This document shows positions 1 to 8,727 of a DNA stretch of 37,071 nt, piece after piece (the stretch's first letter is position 1; each line of letters opens with the position of its first letter). The DNA lies in assembly GCF_000723405.1 (NCBI RefSeq), contig NZ_CCAE010000043.1, forward strand, positions 1-37,071. The letters are read 5' to 3'. Source of the DNA: Hydrogenophaga intermedia. Its GTDB lineage: Bacteria > Pseudomonadota > Gammaproteobacteria > Burkholderiales > Burkholderiaceae_C. The notes under the pieces are model-generated. The model did not search any database. It was not told where the DNA came from and saw only the letters and a list, made by a program, of their open reading frames with translations. Position numbers and translations under genes: made by a program.

Positions 1-76
1 GGTCTACCCAGACCACCCCCGCGCCAGTGCTAGCTTTGCGTACCGTCACTTATTGCACTGAAAACGAGGAGACCCC
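1..76 (-). mobile_element. Terminal inverted repeat of an IS1071-like (Tn3-family) element, partial
   Basis: Read on the minus strand from position 76, the sequence begins GGGGTCTCCTCGTTTTCAG and continues with GTGACGGTACGCAAAGC. This agrees with the outer end of the roughly 110-bp terminal repeat of IS1071 as I remember it. It begins exactly where the MFS transporter reading frame stops making sense. The rest of the element would lie outside the window to the left, so no transposase is seen. IS1071 often flanks catabolic genes in Comamonadaceae. Identification is from memory, not from a search. Confidence 0.65.
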
Positions 77-989
77 GCTTGTGGCCGAGCTTGTCCTGCC
101 CGTAACCGAAGGCGAAGGCGCCCGCCATGGCCGCGAGGTTGAGCACGAAGATCAGCGCCATCGTTTCCTGCTGCTTGAAGCCGATGACCTGTTCCGCGTA
201 GATGGCCGCCAGCGCCACCGCCACCGCCACCCCGCCCTGGTAGGCGGCCGTGCAGGCCAGCAGCCAGGTGAAGTCGCGGTAGTGGCGCGCCTGGCGGAAG
301 GTGGCATGCAGCCGCTTCAGCGACGCGCGCCAGCCGCCCTCGCGCCCCGCCTGGGGCTGCGCGCGCTCACGAAGCAGCGACAGCGTGACCAGCGAGGCCA
401 GACCGAACATGGCGGCCGTGACCATCATGGTGACCGGCACGAACTGCCCGGCCTTCTGGCCCTGCGCCTGCGCCCACAGCACGTAGGCCAGGCACAGCCC
501 CAGGGTGAGCATGCCGCCCACATAGCCCAGGCTCCAGCCCCAGCCGCTCACGCGGCCCATGGCCTCGGGCCGGGCGATCTCGGGCAGGAAGGCCGCGATC
601 AGCGATTCGCCCCAGGCGAAGCACAGGTTGGACAGCACGATGAGCACCACGCCCAGCGCCACCGCGCCCGGCTGCACCAGGGCCAGGCCGGCCGTGGTGG
701 CCACGCAGCCCAGGGTGGTGAGCATCAGCAGGCGCTTCTTGCGGGCGTGGCGGTCGGCCCAGGCGCCCATGGCCGGGATGGTGAACATCACGATCAGGTT
801 GGACAGGCTGAGCGCGGCCGTCCAGGCGAAGGTGGCCCAGGTGGCGCCGCCGGCCACCGCGCCCACGAAATAGGCCGCGAACACGGCCGTGAGCACCACC
901 GTGGTGTAGCCGGAGTTGGCGAAGTCGTACATCGCCCAGCCGAACACCTCGCGCTTGCGCACGCCGGGGTTCAGGGCGGTGCCAGGCAT
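30..989 (-). pseudogene. MFS transporter of the Atg22/UMF1 type, 3' end lost to IS insertion
   Basis: The translation starts MPGTALNPGVRKREVFGWA and contains the YDFANSGYTTVV motif typical of the Atg22/UMF1 branch of the major facilitator superfamily. It has a loop-2 motif (GAWADRHARKKR) and many hydrophobic segments. About 304 residues are native, ending at GHKR. The frame then enters the IS-like repeat and reads GLLVFSAISDGTQS to a stop at 30. Family members are usually about 430 residues, so the last third, roughly four membrane helices, is missing. The start codon at 989 overlaps the stop of the upstream hypothetical gene (TGATG), which implies translational coupling. The substrate is unknown. 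The product is almost certainly non-functional. Confidence 0.8.
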
Positions 990-1612
990 CAGTGCAGGTG
1001 CCGCGGCTTGCGCGGCCCGCCGTGGCCCGAGGGACCGTGACCACGAGGCGGTTTGCCCAGTTGCATGGAACTCACCAGCGCGTCGAAGCGCTGGTTGAAC
1101 AGCTTGTCGATGGACGCGACCACGTCGCCCAGCTCGGCGGCGTCGAAGTGGCGTTCCATCACCTGCACCACGTCCTGCACGAGCAGGTCGCGCTGCACCT
1201 GCATGATGGCCGCGGGCGTGGGGCCGACGAAGCACATGAGGAAATCGTCGCGCGCTTCCTCTTCGCTGTTCTCGTCTTCCTCGTCGAACTCGGTGTCGTA
1301 GAAGGACACCTCCAGCGGCGCGCCGGCCGAGGCGATTTCGTTCAGGCCCATGCAGGCGTCCTCGACGGCCTGGCGGAAGTCCTCGTCGCCGTTGACCGTC
1401 CAGCAGATCTGCAGGGTGTGCGATTCGGCGTCGAAGCGGATGCCGGGCTCGTCTTCGTAGCTGCTTTCGGCGGCCGCCGCCAGCGAGCGCCCGCCGGCGT
1501 ATTGCCACAGGGGCTTCAGGGCCTCCTGGATCTGGTCGAACACCACGTCCTCGCGCAGGGGCACGTCACCGTGCACGTGGATTTCGAAAGGGGCGTCGTA
1601 TCGGCTGCTCAT
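989..1612 (-). CDS. Conserved hypothetical protein with acidic centre and basic tail
   Basis: The product is 207 residues, starting MSSRYDAPFEIHVHGDVPLRED. It has no signal peptide or membrane segment, so it is probably cytosolic. The middle (about residues 107-120) is very acidic (FDEEDENSEEEARDD). The C-terminus is Gly/His/Arg-rich (GHGPSGHGGPRKPRHLH), which could bind metal or nucleic acid, though this is only inferred from composition. I believe similar proteins occur in Comamonadaceae as a DUF family (possibly DUF6806), but I cannot confirm the number. Its stop overlaps the start of the truncated MFS gene, so the two form a small operon. Function is unknown. Confidence 0.75.
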   Translation of the reverse strand: MSSRYDAPFEIHVHGDVPLREDVVFDQIQEALKPLWQYAGGRSLAAAAESSYEDEPGIRFDAESHTLQICWTVNGDEDFRQAVEDACMGLNEIASAGAPLEVSFYDTEFDEEDENSEEEARDDFLMCFVGPTPAAIMQVQRDLLVQDVVQVMERHFDAAELGDVVASIDKLFNQRFDALVSSMQLGKPPRGHGPSGHGGPRKPRHLH

Positions 1613-1670
1613 GGAAACTCACTCTACCGGGCTGTCCGGAAAAAACCTAGGCCCCCGCATGGAAAGCGCC

Positions 1671-1762
1671 TGGTGCCTCGAACCGGGATCGAACCGGTAC
1701 GCCCCCTTTCGGGCAGCGGCGGAGTTTAAGTCCGCTGTGTCTACCAATTTCACCATCGAGGC
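1671..1762 (-). tRNA. tRNA-Leu(UAA)
   Basis: On the minus strand the gene begins GCCTCGATGGTGAAATTGG and ends GGTTCGAGGCACCA, with CCA encoded. The acceptor stem pairs GCCTCGA with TCGAGGC. The anticodon arm is GCGGA-CTTAAAC-TCCGC, giving anticodon TAA. A long variable arm (CCGCTGCCCGAAAGGGGGCG) marks it as a class II tRNA for leucine. Confidence 0.96.
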
Positions 1763-1798
1763 AGGGGCCAGGGGCGGGATTGTCGCAGGTGAATGCAA

Positions 1799-1830
1799 AC
1801 GCCCCACGGGCCGTGGGGCCGGTGGGGCGT
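1799..1830 (-). terminator. Probable terminator after the TRAP transporter operon
   Basis: The 9-bp arms ACGCCCCAC and GTGGGGCGT pair perfectly across a 14-nt GC-rich loop. The hairpin lies just past the dctM stop and before tRNA-Leu. Reading on the minus strand it is followed by only a short T tract (TTT), so it is a weak or partly Rho-dependent candidate. Confidence 0.5.
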
Positions 1831-1852
1831 CGCGTCAGGGCATGGGTGCCGG

Positions 1853-3154
1853 CTAGGCCAGCAACCCCGGTAGCCAGAGCGAGAGCGAAGGAAACGCGCA
1901 GAGGATGAACAGGCGCACCACGTCGGCTGCGATGAACGGCATGGTGCCCCGGTAGATCTGCCCCAGCGAGAGATCGCGTGCGATGGAGTTGATGACGAAC
2001 ACGTTCATGCCCACGGGCGGGCAGATCATGCCGAAGGTCACCGCCATGACCACGATCACGCCGAACCACACCGGGTCGAAGCCCAGGTGCACCATGGCGG
2101 GGAACACGATGGGCACCGTCAGCAGCAGCATGGCCAACTCGTCCATCACCGCACCCAGGATCAGGTAGCCCAGCATGATGAGCGCCAGCACGCCATAAGG
2201 GCCGACCGGCAGGTTCACCAGGAAGTCCACCGCGTTCTGGGTGAACTGGGTGATGGTGAGGAAATAGCCGAACAGGTAGGCGCCGACCACGATGGTCATG
2301 ATGGCCGAGGACACGCGCAGCGCGCTGATGAGCGATTCCTTGATCTGGGGCCAGCGCAGGCGCCCGCGCGCCATGCCGATGAGCAGCGTGCCTGTGGCCC
2401 CGACGCCGGCCGCCTCCTGCACCGTGAACAGGCCGCCGTAGATGCCCCCGAGCACGAAGACGAAGAGCACGATCACGGCCCACAGGGGCTTGAGCGTGGC
2501 CAGGCGTTCGGCCCAGCTGTGGCGTTCGCCCTGAGGCATCCATTCGGGGCGCAGGCGCGCAATGATGGCGACCACGATCGAGTAGAAGACCACCGCCAGC
2601 AGGCCAGGCACCACCCCGGCCGCGAAGAGCTGGGTGATGTCGACCTCGGTCATGATCCCGTAGAGCACCAGGATCACCGAGGGCGGGATCATGATGCCCA
2701 GCGTGCCCCCCGCCGCGATGAGGCCGGCGGAGATCCCGGGCTCGTAGCCGGCGCGGCGCATCTCGGGCAGTGCCACCTGCGTCATCGTGGCGGCCGTGGC
2801 CACCGACGAACCGTTGATGGCCGAGAAGCCGCCGCAAGCCGCCACCGAGGCCAACGCCAGGCCGCCGCGGCGGTGGTGCAGCCAGGCGCGGCCGGCCGCG
2901 AACAGCTCGGCACTCATGCCCGAATGGGACGCGAAGGCGCCCATCAGGATGAACATCGGGATGACGATGAGGTTGTAGTCCGTCAGCACCGACAGCGGCA
3001 CGTTGGCCAGCAGGTTCAGGCCCGGAGAGAGCCCCCCCAGCGCGGCGAAGCCCGCCACGCCCGCGATGCCCATGGCCACGCCGATGGGCACGCGCAGTGC
3101 CATCAGCGCGAACATGCCGACAAAGCCCAGCAAGGCGACGAGATCACGATCCAT
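1853..3154 (-). CDS. dctM: TRAP transporter large permease subunit (DctM family)
   Basis: The product is 433 residues (MDRDLVALLGFVGMFALMALRVPIGVA...), the usual length for the 12-helix DctM/TRAP-T large permease. It carries out Na+-coupled uptake of an organic acid delivered by the periplasmic binding protein. Family signatures include PMFILMGAFASHSGMS, ATAAMTQVALPEMRRAGY-like text, and the two pseudo-symmetric segments AAGGTLGIMIPPSVILVLYG and VTFGMICPPVGMNVFVIN. The start at 3154 lies 11 bases inside the upstream dctQ gene, so translation is coupled. A longer upstream frame exists on the same strand but would run through dctQ and is not used. It is the last gene of the iorA-iorB-dctPQM operon. 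Confidence 0.93.
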   Translation of the reverse strand: MDRDLVALLGFVGMFALMALRVPIGVAMGIAGVAGFAALGGLSPGLNLLANVPLSVLTDYNLIVIPMFILMGAFASHSGMSAELFAAGRAWLHHRRGGLALASVAACGGFSAINGSSVATAATMTQVALPEMRRAGYEPGISAGLIAAGGTLGIMIPPSVILVLYGIMTEVDITQLFAAGVVPGLLAVVFYSIVVAIIARLRPEWMPQGERHSWAERLATLKPLWAVIVLFVFVLGGIYGGLFTVQEAAGVGATGTLLIGMARGRLRWPQIKESLISALRVSSAIMTIVVGAYLFGYFLTITQFTQNAVDFLVNLPVGPYGVLALIMLGYLILGAVMDELAMLLLTVPIVFPAMVHLGFDPVWFGVIVVMAVTFGMICPPVGMNVFVINSIARDLSLGQIYRGTMPFIAADVVRLFILCAFPSLSLWLPGLLA

Positions 3155-3650
3155 GGATGCCCTCCACGGTGACCTCGTCAACGGCGTCGGCGTGCGCCTC
3201 GCGGCCGAAAGGCAGCAGCCCCAGGCGCGCCAGGGCCAGCACAGCGGCCACGGTGGCGCCCACGGCGGCCGCGCTGTAGAACCACTTGAGCGGCAGGCGC
3301 AGGTCCATGGTGCCCTGACTGCCGGTGCCGCCCACCTTGATCCAGACCATCCAGGCCAGGGGCGCAAGGAAGGCCAGGGTCACGGCGGTGGCCAGCACGT
3401 CAATCCAGCGCTTGCCGCGTGGGCCCAAGGCCTCCCACAGCAGGTCCACCGCGATGTGGTTGCCGTACCAGGTGGCCAGCGCGATGCCCCAGAACATGGC
3501 GATACCCAGCAGCATCTGCGTGCCGTCGAACCAGTCCGGGATCTGCCAGCCCAGGGCGTAGCGCACGAGCACGTTCCCCGCCGTCAACAGCGCGATCACG
3601 AGCAGCGAGAGCGCGGCCAGCGTCTCGACCGCCGACAGCAGGCGCTTCAT
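3144..3650 (-). CDS. dctQ: TRAP transporter small permease subunit (DctQ family)
   Basis: The product is 168 residues with four predicted membrane helices (about 10-30, 45-66, 86-107 and 126-147). The family-typical W-rich segment GIAMFWGIALATWYGNHIAVDLLWE lies after helix 2. DctQ pairs with DctM to form the membrane part of a tripartite ATP-independent periplasmic transporter. Its ATG overlaps the stop codon of dctP (TGATG at 3648-3652), and its 3' end overlaps dctM by 11 bases. The C-terminal tail after helix 4 is cytosolic and acidic. Confidence 0.92.
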   Translation of the reverse strand: MKRLLSAVETLAALSLLVIALLTAGNVLVRYALGWQIPDWFDGTQMLLGIAMFWGIALATWYGNHIAVDLLWEALGPRGKRWIDVLATAVTLAFLAPLAWMVWIKVGGTGSQGTMDLRLPLKWFYSAAAVGATVAAVLALARLGLLPFGREAHADAVDEVTVEGIHGS

Positions 3651-4681
3651 CAGTTGGCGCCCCCGCGGGTGCTCAGCTCCTTGCGCAGATCATCCAGGGC
3701 GGCCTGACCGTTCACGCCGCTGGCGCTGGTGGCCTTCACCCAGTCGGCGTAGATGGGCTCCACGGCCTTCTTCCAGGCGTCCATCTGCGCGGGCGTGAGC
3801 TTGACCAGGGTGTGGCCACCGGCCTTCTCCATCTCCTCGCGGCCGCTGTCCTCGCTGTTGCCCCAGTCGGCCCCGACCTTGCCGGCCCACTCGTTGTTGC
3901 AGTGGTCGTCGATGACCTTCTTCTGGCCGGCGGCCAGGCCGTCGTACCAGGGCTTGTTCATCACCCAGACGAAGTCGGAGGCGTAGAAGCGCATGTCGGT
4001 GTGGTACTTCACCGCCTTGTCGATGCCGAAGGTGATGATGGACTTCCAGGGGAAGGTGATGGCGTCGGCCAGGCCCTTCTGGATGGCGTCGCGCGCCTCG
4101 GGCGCCGAGACCTGCACGTTGGTGGCGCCCAGCAGGCTCATGGTCTGGGCCACGGTGCCGTTGGCCGAGCGGATCTTCATGCCCTTGAGCTGACCGGGCT
4201 CGGTGATGGGGTTCTTGGAGTGAAAGGTGCCCACGTGGACGTGCGCGAAGCAGAACTTCACGTCCTTCATTTCCTGGCCGGCGTACTTGCGGTACCACTG
4301 GTCCAGCGCGGCCGAGGCCGGGCCGGGCTTGCCCAGCAGGAAGGGCAGCTCACCGGCGGCGATGAGCGGAAAGCGGCCAGCCTGGTAGCCGGGGTTCACC
4401 CAGGTCATCTGCGCGATGCCGTCGCGCGCCATGTCGTAGTGGTCGGCCGCCTTGCCGAGCTGCTGCGCGGGGAACAGCATGACCTTGATGGAGCCCTTGG
4501 AGGCCGCTTCGACCGACTTGGCCCAGGGCTCGAAGCCGAGCTTGGCCAGTGGGTGCGTGGCGGGCAGCCAGTGCGCGAACTTCAGTTCGACCGGTTTGTC
4601 CTGCGCCTGGGCGCCGAGGGCGCCCAGCGTGAGCGCCGCCAGCGCGGCGAAGCGGATGGCGGTGAGGCGGGGAGTCTTCAT
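3650..4681 (-). CDS. dctP: TRAP transporter periplasmic binding protein (DctP family)
   Basis: The product is 343 residues with a cleavable signal peptide (MKTPRLTAIRFAALAALTL through GALGAQA, cleaved before QDKP). The mature protein follows the DctP fold (KFAHWLPATHPLAKLGFEPWAKSVEAAS...). It has the conserved arginine segment KIRSANGTVAQTM, where Arg normally salt-bridges the substrate carboxylate. The start is set by an AGGAG ribosome-binding site 9 bases upstream. The gene sits 62 bases after iorB. It probably recognises an aromatic or 2-oxo carboxylic acid used by IorAB. That substrate is inferred from the neighbours only. Confidence 0.92.
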   Translation of the reverse strand: MKTPRLTAIRFAALAALTLGALGAQAQDKPVELKFAHWLPATHPLAKLGFEPWAKSVEAASKGSIKVMLFPAQQLGKAADHYDMARDGIAQMTWVNPGYQAGRFPLIAAGELPFLLGKPGPASAALDQWYRKYAGQEMKDVKFCFAHVHVGTFHSKNPITEPGQLKGMKIRSANGTVAQTMSLLGATNVQVSAPEARDAIQKGLADAITFPWKSIITFGIDKAVKYHTDMRFYASDFVWVMNKPWYDGLAAGQKKVIDDHCNNEWAGKVGADWGNSEDSGREEMEKAGGHTLVKLTPAQMDAWKKAVEPIYADWVKATSASGVNGQAALDDLRKELSTRGGAN

Positions 4682-4743
4682 CGTGTGTCTCCTGTTGTTG
4701 AGGTCGTGCTGCGGTAACGGAAGCATGCCAGCGGCGGAGCCGA

Positions 4744-6306
4744 TCATGCGTTGGGGGAACTCGGGGCGGCGTCGCCGCCGGGACGACGCGGTGCCCAGAA
4801 GATGGGCTGGGCCGCGGCCGGCGTGCGCGCGTGCGCGGTGTTGAGCGTGCCTTCGGGGTCGGCCAAGGTGGCGCGCAGGGCCTGCTCCAGCGCCAGGGCG
4901 CTGGCGGCGTCGTCCACCTCGCCCACCAGGGCGGGCTTCACGTGCGTGGCCCACAGGCGCGCGTAGTTCTGGCGGCCACGCACCTGCGTGTCGCCGTAGC
5001 CCTTGATGACCTGCGGCAGGCCCGCCACCGAGGCGGCCAGGCGCGGCGTGCGCGGGGCCAGGTGGGCCATGGCCGCGAGCCAGGCGCGCAGGGCCTCGTC
5101 CTCGTGCGCGAAGCGCAGCGAGCGCGGGCGCAGCGGACGCAGCCAGGCCAGGGTGCGCAGCATCAGGAAGCCCCACAGGCTGCTGGTGCGGATGTGCAGG
5201 CCGAAATGGGCCTTGCCCATCCAGCCGCGGCGCTCGGCCAGGCGCACGAGGGCCTCGCCCAGGGCGCGCGGCAGCACGGCGGCCACTTCGTCGGGGCCGG
5301 GCTTGAAGTGCTCGGTGATGCGCACGATCTCGCCAGGGCGCGCTTCGGCTTCGCTGCGTACGCGCGCGAAGCGCGAGGCACGGCTCTTGAGGTCGGCGAC
5401 GCGAATCACGTCCTCGTAGCACATCCACAGTGCCAGGTGGCGGATGGCCTCGTCGCGCGCCACCTCGGCCTCGGGCGGGCAAGCCCGCACCAGCGCGTCC
5501 ACGCGTTCCAGGAAGGTCTGCGCGTAGGCGCGGTTCTGGTAGTCCAGGCAGCGCAAGGCGCCGTGCGCGGCGAGGCGCTGCACGGCCTCGGGCCAGGCCT
5601 TCAGGCGCGCGGACCAGTCGTGGCGCAATGCCTGCGGCAACTCGGCGGCGGTGAGCGCGGCGGCGGCTTCGGCATCCACCACCCCTCCCTGCGCCGCGTC
5701 GAAAGCCGCGCCGAAGCCGGCCAGGCTGGCCTGCACGCCACGCCCGGAGTCCTTGATCACGGCCTCGCAGACCTCACGCGGCCAGGGGAACACGCCGGCG
5801 CCGGCCAGGGCGCCGAACATCACGGCCGACACGACCGTGCCGTGGCGGCGGGTGAGCACGTCCATGTCGAACAGCACGGCGCGGCCCGCCAGCGCCTGCG
5901 CAGCACCGGCCAGGCGCTGCGGGTCGTGGCGGCCGTCGGCCATGTGCATCTTCTCGAGCGTGGTGTAGACGCGGTGCGTGGAGGCCACCAGCGTGGTGCG
6001 CGCGTTCACGAAGCCGCGCTCGACCATACGAGCGGCTTCCAGCAGTTCACTGGCCACCAAGGCGTCCACGTTGCCCGGCACGGGCGAGAGCGCGAACACC
6101 GGCGCGGCGCCCGTGGCGGGCTGGCGCAGCATCTCGATGTAGTAGCTGGTGGCGCCGGTGCGCTGGGCCACGCCGGGCACCGACGTGGCCTGCACGGGCA
6201 GGCCCTGGCGCACGGCGCACTCGACGATCCAGTCGGCCAGCACGCCGCCGCCCTCGCCGCCCAGCGCGGCGATGAGGATGGTGAAGGGAGCGTTGGATGG
6301 ACTCAT
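4744..6306 (-). CDS. iorB: Indolepyruvate ferredoxin oxidoreductase, beta subunit (IorB type)
   Basis: The product is 520 residues. The first 200 or so form the pyruvate:ferredoxin oxidoreductase gamma-type domain (ILIAALGGEGGGVLADWIVECA; SVPGVAQRTGATSYYIEM; SPVPGNVDALVASELLEA), which helps bind substrate 2-oxoacid and CoA. The remaining 300 residues are the long C-terminal extension typical of proteobacterial IorB (I recall DUF6537), rich in Ala, Leu and Arg. With IorA it converts arylpyruvates plus CoA to aryl-acetyl-CoA and CO2, reducing ferredoxin. The gap to the iorA stop is only 4 bases. The TRAP genes follow in the same operon. Confidence 0.9.
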   Translation of the reverse strand: MSPSNAPFTILIAALGGEGGGVLADWIVECAVRQGLPVQATSVPGVAQRTGATSYYIEMLRQPATGAAPVFALSPVPGNVDALVASELLEAARMVERGFVNARTTLVASTHRVYTTLEKMHMADGRHDPQRLAGAAQALAGRAVLFDMDVLTRRHGTVVSAVMFGALAGAGVFPWPREVCEAVIKDSGRGVQASLAGFGAAFDAAQGGVVDAEAAAALTAAELPQALRHDWSARLKAWPEAVQRLAAHGALRCLDYQNRAYAQTFLERVDALVRACPPEAEVARDEAIRHLALWMCYEDVIRVADLKSRASRFARVRSEAEARPGEIVRITEHFKPGPDEVAAVLPRALGEALVRLAERRGWMGKAHFGLHIRTSSLWGFLMLRTLAWLRPLRPRSLRFAHEDEALRAWLAAMAHLAPRTPRLAASVAGLPQVIKGYGDTQVRGRQNYARLWATHVKPALVGEVDDAASALALEQALRATLADPEGTLNTAHARTPAAAQPIFWAPRRPGGDAAPSSPNA

Positions 6307-6310
6307 GGGA

Positions 6311-8458
6311 TCAGGCCGGTTGGAGAAGACCGATGAAGAAGCGGTTGAGGCGGTCGCTCACGCGATCCCACCAGCCGGGGTTGGAGATCACCTCGATCTG
6401 GTGGAACGAGGGACACAGCACGGCGGCGTCGGCCACCTCGCCGCACAGGCCGCAGCCCACGCAGCCGTTGGTGACGTGCGCCACCGGCTCGCGGCGCAGC
6501 GGGTCGGAAGACGCCTTCACCGTGAGCGTGGGGCAGCCCGAGAGGCGGATGCAGGAGTGGTCGCCGGTGCAGGTGTCCTCGTCCACGCCGTAGCGCACGC
6601 GCACGCTGCGCAGGCCTTCCTTGAGGCGGCGCGCGCGGATGGGCTTCAGGCGGCGCTGGCGTTCGAGCTGGCACTCGCCCTCGGCGATCACCACCTTCAG
6701 GCCCTTGAAGGGCGAGCGGATGGCTTCCTTGAGCGTGTCGCGCACGCGCGCGACGCGGTAGTTGTGCACCGTGCGGATCCACTTCACGCCCATGCCCTTG
6801 AGCGTGTCCTCGATGGTGGTCTCGGTGGCGGTGGCGCTGTTGCCCTCGGCGAGCTGCTTGGCCTCCTGCTCGGGCGTGGAGATGGTCTCCTGGGTGCCCG
6901 TGGCCGAGGTGTAGCCGTTCTTCATGATCACCAGCACGCCGTCGCCCTGGTTGAGCAGGGCCGAGCTGACGCCCGAGAGCAGGCCGTTGTGCCAGAAACC
7001 GCCGTCGCCCATGATGGCCACGGGCCGCTGGGCGGAGAAGTTCTTCACCGCCGCACTGGACGCCATGCTCATGCCGTAGCCGAGGATGGAGTTGCCGAAG
7101 GAGAACGGCTCGAAGGTGGCGAAGGAGTGGCAGCCGATGTCGGTGGAGATGTGCAGCTTGCCGGTGTCGCGCTCCACCAGCTTGAGCGCGGCGAACACCG
7201 GGCGCTCGGGGCAGCCGACGCAGAAGTTGGGCGGGCGCTGCGGCACGCCACCGCCCAGGGCCTCGCTGGCCTGGGCGCGCAGTTGCGCCACTTCGGTGGA
7301 CAAGGCGCGCGCGGGCTGCACGTCCACCGTTTCAAGGTGCTCGGCCATGAAGGCCTCGATGCCTTTGAGCAGCACCTCGGCGGTGTACTCGCCGCCCATG
7401 GGCAGCAGGTCCTTGCCGTGCAGGGCCGTGTCCACCTTGGCGCGGCGCAGGTGGGCGTTGATCTCCTGCTCGATGAAGTCGGGCTGGCCCTCCTCCATCA
7501 CCAGCACGGCGCGCTTGTTGCGGCAGAAGTCGGCGATCTGCTCGGGCACCAGCGGGTAGACCACGTTGAGCACCAGCATGGGCACGTCGGTGTGGCCCTC
7601 GCCGTCGGCCAGGCCCGCGAGCTGCAGCGCGCGCAGCGCGGTGTTGGTGAGGCCGCCCTGCACGATGATGCCGACGTCTTCATGGCGGCCCGGCAGGTGT
7701 TCGTTGAGGCCCGAGTCCACGATGTAACGCCGCGCGGCGGGCAGGCGCACCTCGTACTTGAGCTTCTCGTGGCGGAAGGTGGCCGGCGGGTGCGAAAGGC
7801 GGTCGTAGCTGAAGTTCGCCGCCTGCATCTGCAACTGGCGCGTGGAGATGGCCGGCGCGATGTTGTCCTTGGTGTCGAAGCTGCCGCGCACGTGGCAGGC
7901 GCGGATGCGCAGCTCCATCATCACGGGCGTGTTGGAGGCTTCGGAGAGCTCGAAGCTCTTCTCGACCATGCGCACGATGGTGGGCAGGTTGGGACGCGGG
8001 TCCATGAGCCACAGCGCCGACTTCATCGCGAAGGCGTGGGTGCGCTCCTGGATGACGCTGGCGCCTTCGCCGTAGTCCTCGCCCACGACGATGAGCGCGC
8101 CGCCCATGACGCCGGGCGAGGCCAGGTTGGACAGCGCGTCGGAGGCGACGTTGGTGCCGACGACGGACTTCCAGGTGACCGCGCCGCGCACGGGGTACAT
8201 GATGGACGCGGCCAGCATGGCCGCAGCCGAGCTTTCGTTGGTGCAGGCCTCGACGTGCACGCCGAGTTCGTCCATGTAGTCACGCGCCTGCACCATCACG
8301 TCGAGCAGGTGGGTGATGGGCGAGCCCTGGTAGCCGCCGACGTAGGTGACGCCGGATTGCAGCAGGGCCTTGGTGACGGCGAGGATGCCTTCGCCATGGA
8401 AGGTGTCGCCCTGGCCCAGTTTGAGGGCCTCGATTTCGCGGTGGAAGGAACGCTCCAC
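6311..8458 (-). CDS. iorA: Indolepyruvate ferredoxin oxidoreductase, alpha subunit (IorA type)
   Basis: The product is 715 residues. The N-terminal pyrimidine-binding domain (YVGGYQGSPITHLLDVMVQA; EACTNESSAAAMLAAS) is followed by the FCVGCPERP segment and a TPP domain with a GDG motif near residue 484 (IMGDGGFWHNGLLSGV; KNGYTSATGTQ). The C-terminal ferredoxin-like domain has Cys at about 630, 636 and 642, and at 666, 669, 672 and 682 (CVGCGLC...CP). I chose a GTG start at 8458 because GGAGA lies 8 bases upstream and homology begins there. An in-frame ATG at 8572 would add 38 Pro-rich residues and cover the putative operator. It heads the iorAB-dctPQM operon and is divergent from the lysR gene. 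Confidence 0.92.
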   Translation of the reverse strand: MERSFHREIEALKLGQGDTFHGEGILAVTKALLQSGVTYVGGYQGSPITHLLDVMVQARDYMDELGVHVEACTNESSAAAMLAASIMYPVRGAVTWKSVVGTNVASDALSNLASPGVMGGALIVVGEDYGEGASVIQERTHAFAMKSALWLMDPRPNLPTIVRMVEKSFELSEASNTPVMMELRIRACHVRGSFDTKDNIAPAISTRQLQMQAANFSYDRLSHPPATFRHEKLKYEVRLPAARRYIVDSGLNEHLPGRHEDVGIIVQGGLTNTALRALQLAGLADGEGHTDVPMLVLNVVYPLVPEQIADFCRNKRAVLVMEEGQPDFIEQEINAHLRRAKVDTALHGKDLLPMGGEYTAEVLLKGIEAFMAEHLETVDVQPARALSTEVAQLRAQASEALGGGVPQRPPNFCVGCPERPVFAALKLVERDTGKLHISTDIGCHSFATFEPFSFGNSILGYGMSMASSAAVKNFSAQRPVAIMGDGGFWHNGLLSGVSSALLNQGDGVLVIMKNGYTSATGTQETISTPEQEAKQLAEGNSATATETTIEDTLKGMGVKWIRTVHNYRVARVRDTLKEAIRSPFKGLKVVIAEGECQLERQRRLKPIRARRLKEGLRSVRVRYGVDEDTCTGDHSCIRLSGCPTLTVKASSDPLRREPVAHVTNGCVGCGLCGEVADAAVLCPSFHQIEVISNPGWWDRVSDRLNRFFIGLLQPA

Positions 8459-8564
8459 TGTTGTCTCCGTGTCTCGTGGGTGGCCGGTCTCTGGCGGATC
8501 CGGCGTTGGGGCGGGAATGTAGGGGGGGTTGGGGCATCTGTCCAACCGAATGTGTCGATGATGT

Positions 8565-8583
8565 GTATCCATGGTGTGGATAC
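8565..8583. promoter_or_regulatory. Putative LysR-type operator between iorA and lysR
   Basis: The perfect inverted repeat GTATCCA-TGGTG-TGGATAC contains TCCATGGTGTGGA, which fits the T-N11-A rule for LysR-family binding sites. It lies about 107 bases upstream of the iorA GTG and 145 bases upstream of the lysR ATG, as expected for a divergent activator/autoregulator pair. Binding by the adjacent regulator is inferred. Confidence 0.55.
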
Positions 8584-8621
8584 CATTGGGGTCTTCGCCG
8601 GCTGCCCCGGACGTCGGCGAC

Positions 8622-8697
8622 CGGGTGCCCGGCTCCGCGAATGTCCCCCGGACGGCTGCGCCGTCCTCCTCCTTTATTTCGCTGCGCCGGGCACCCG
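8622..8697. repeat. Nested inverted repeat in the lysR leader
   Basis: The outer arms CGGGTGCCCGGC (8622-8633) and GCCGGGCACCCG (8686-8697) are perfect complements. They enclose an inner hairpin GGACGG-CTGCG-CCGTCC (8650-8666). The structure ends 30 bases before the lysR start codon and would form a strong cruciform or an mRNA leader hairpin. It may be a dispersed genomic repeat or a control element of the regulator gene. Confidence 0.6.
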
Positions 8698-8727
8698 ATC
8701 ACCAACGTCCTGCTCGGCTTTCGAACC

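Noticed and set aside
1641..1670. T-rich stretch after tRNA-Leu as a terminator
   Set aside because: On the minus strand there is a TTTTTT run, but the stem before it (around CCTAGG) is too short to support a call.
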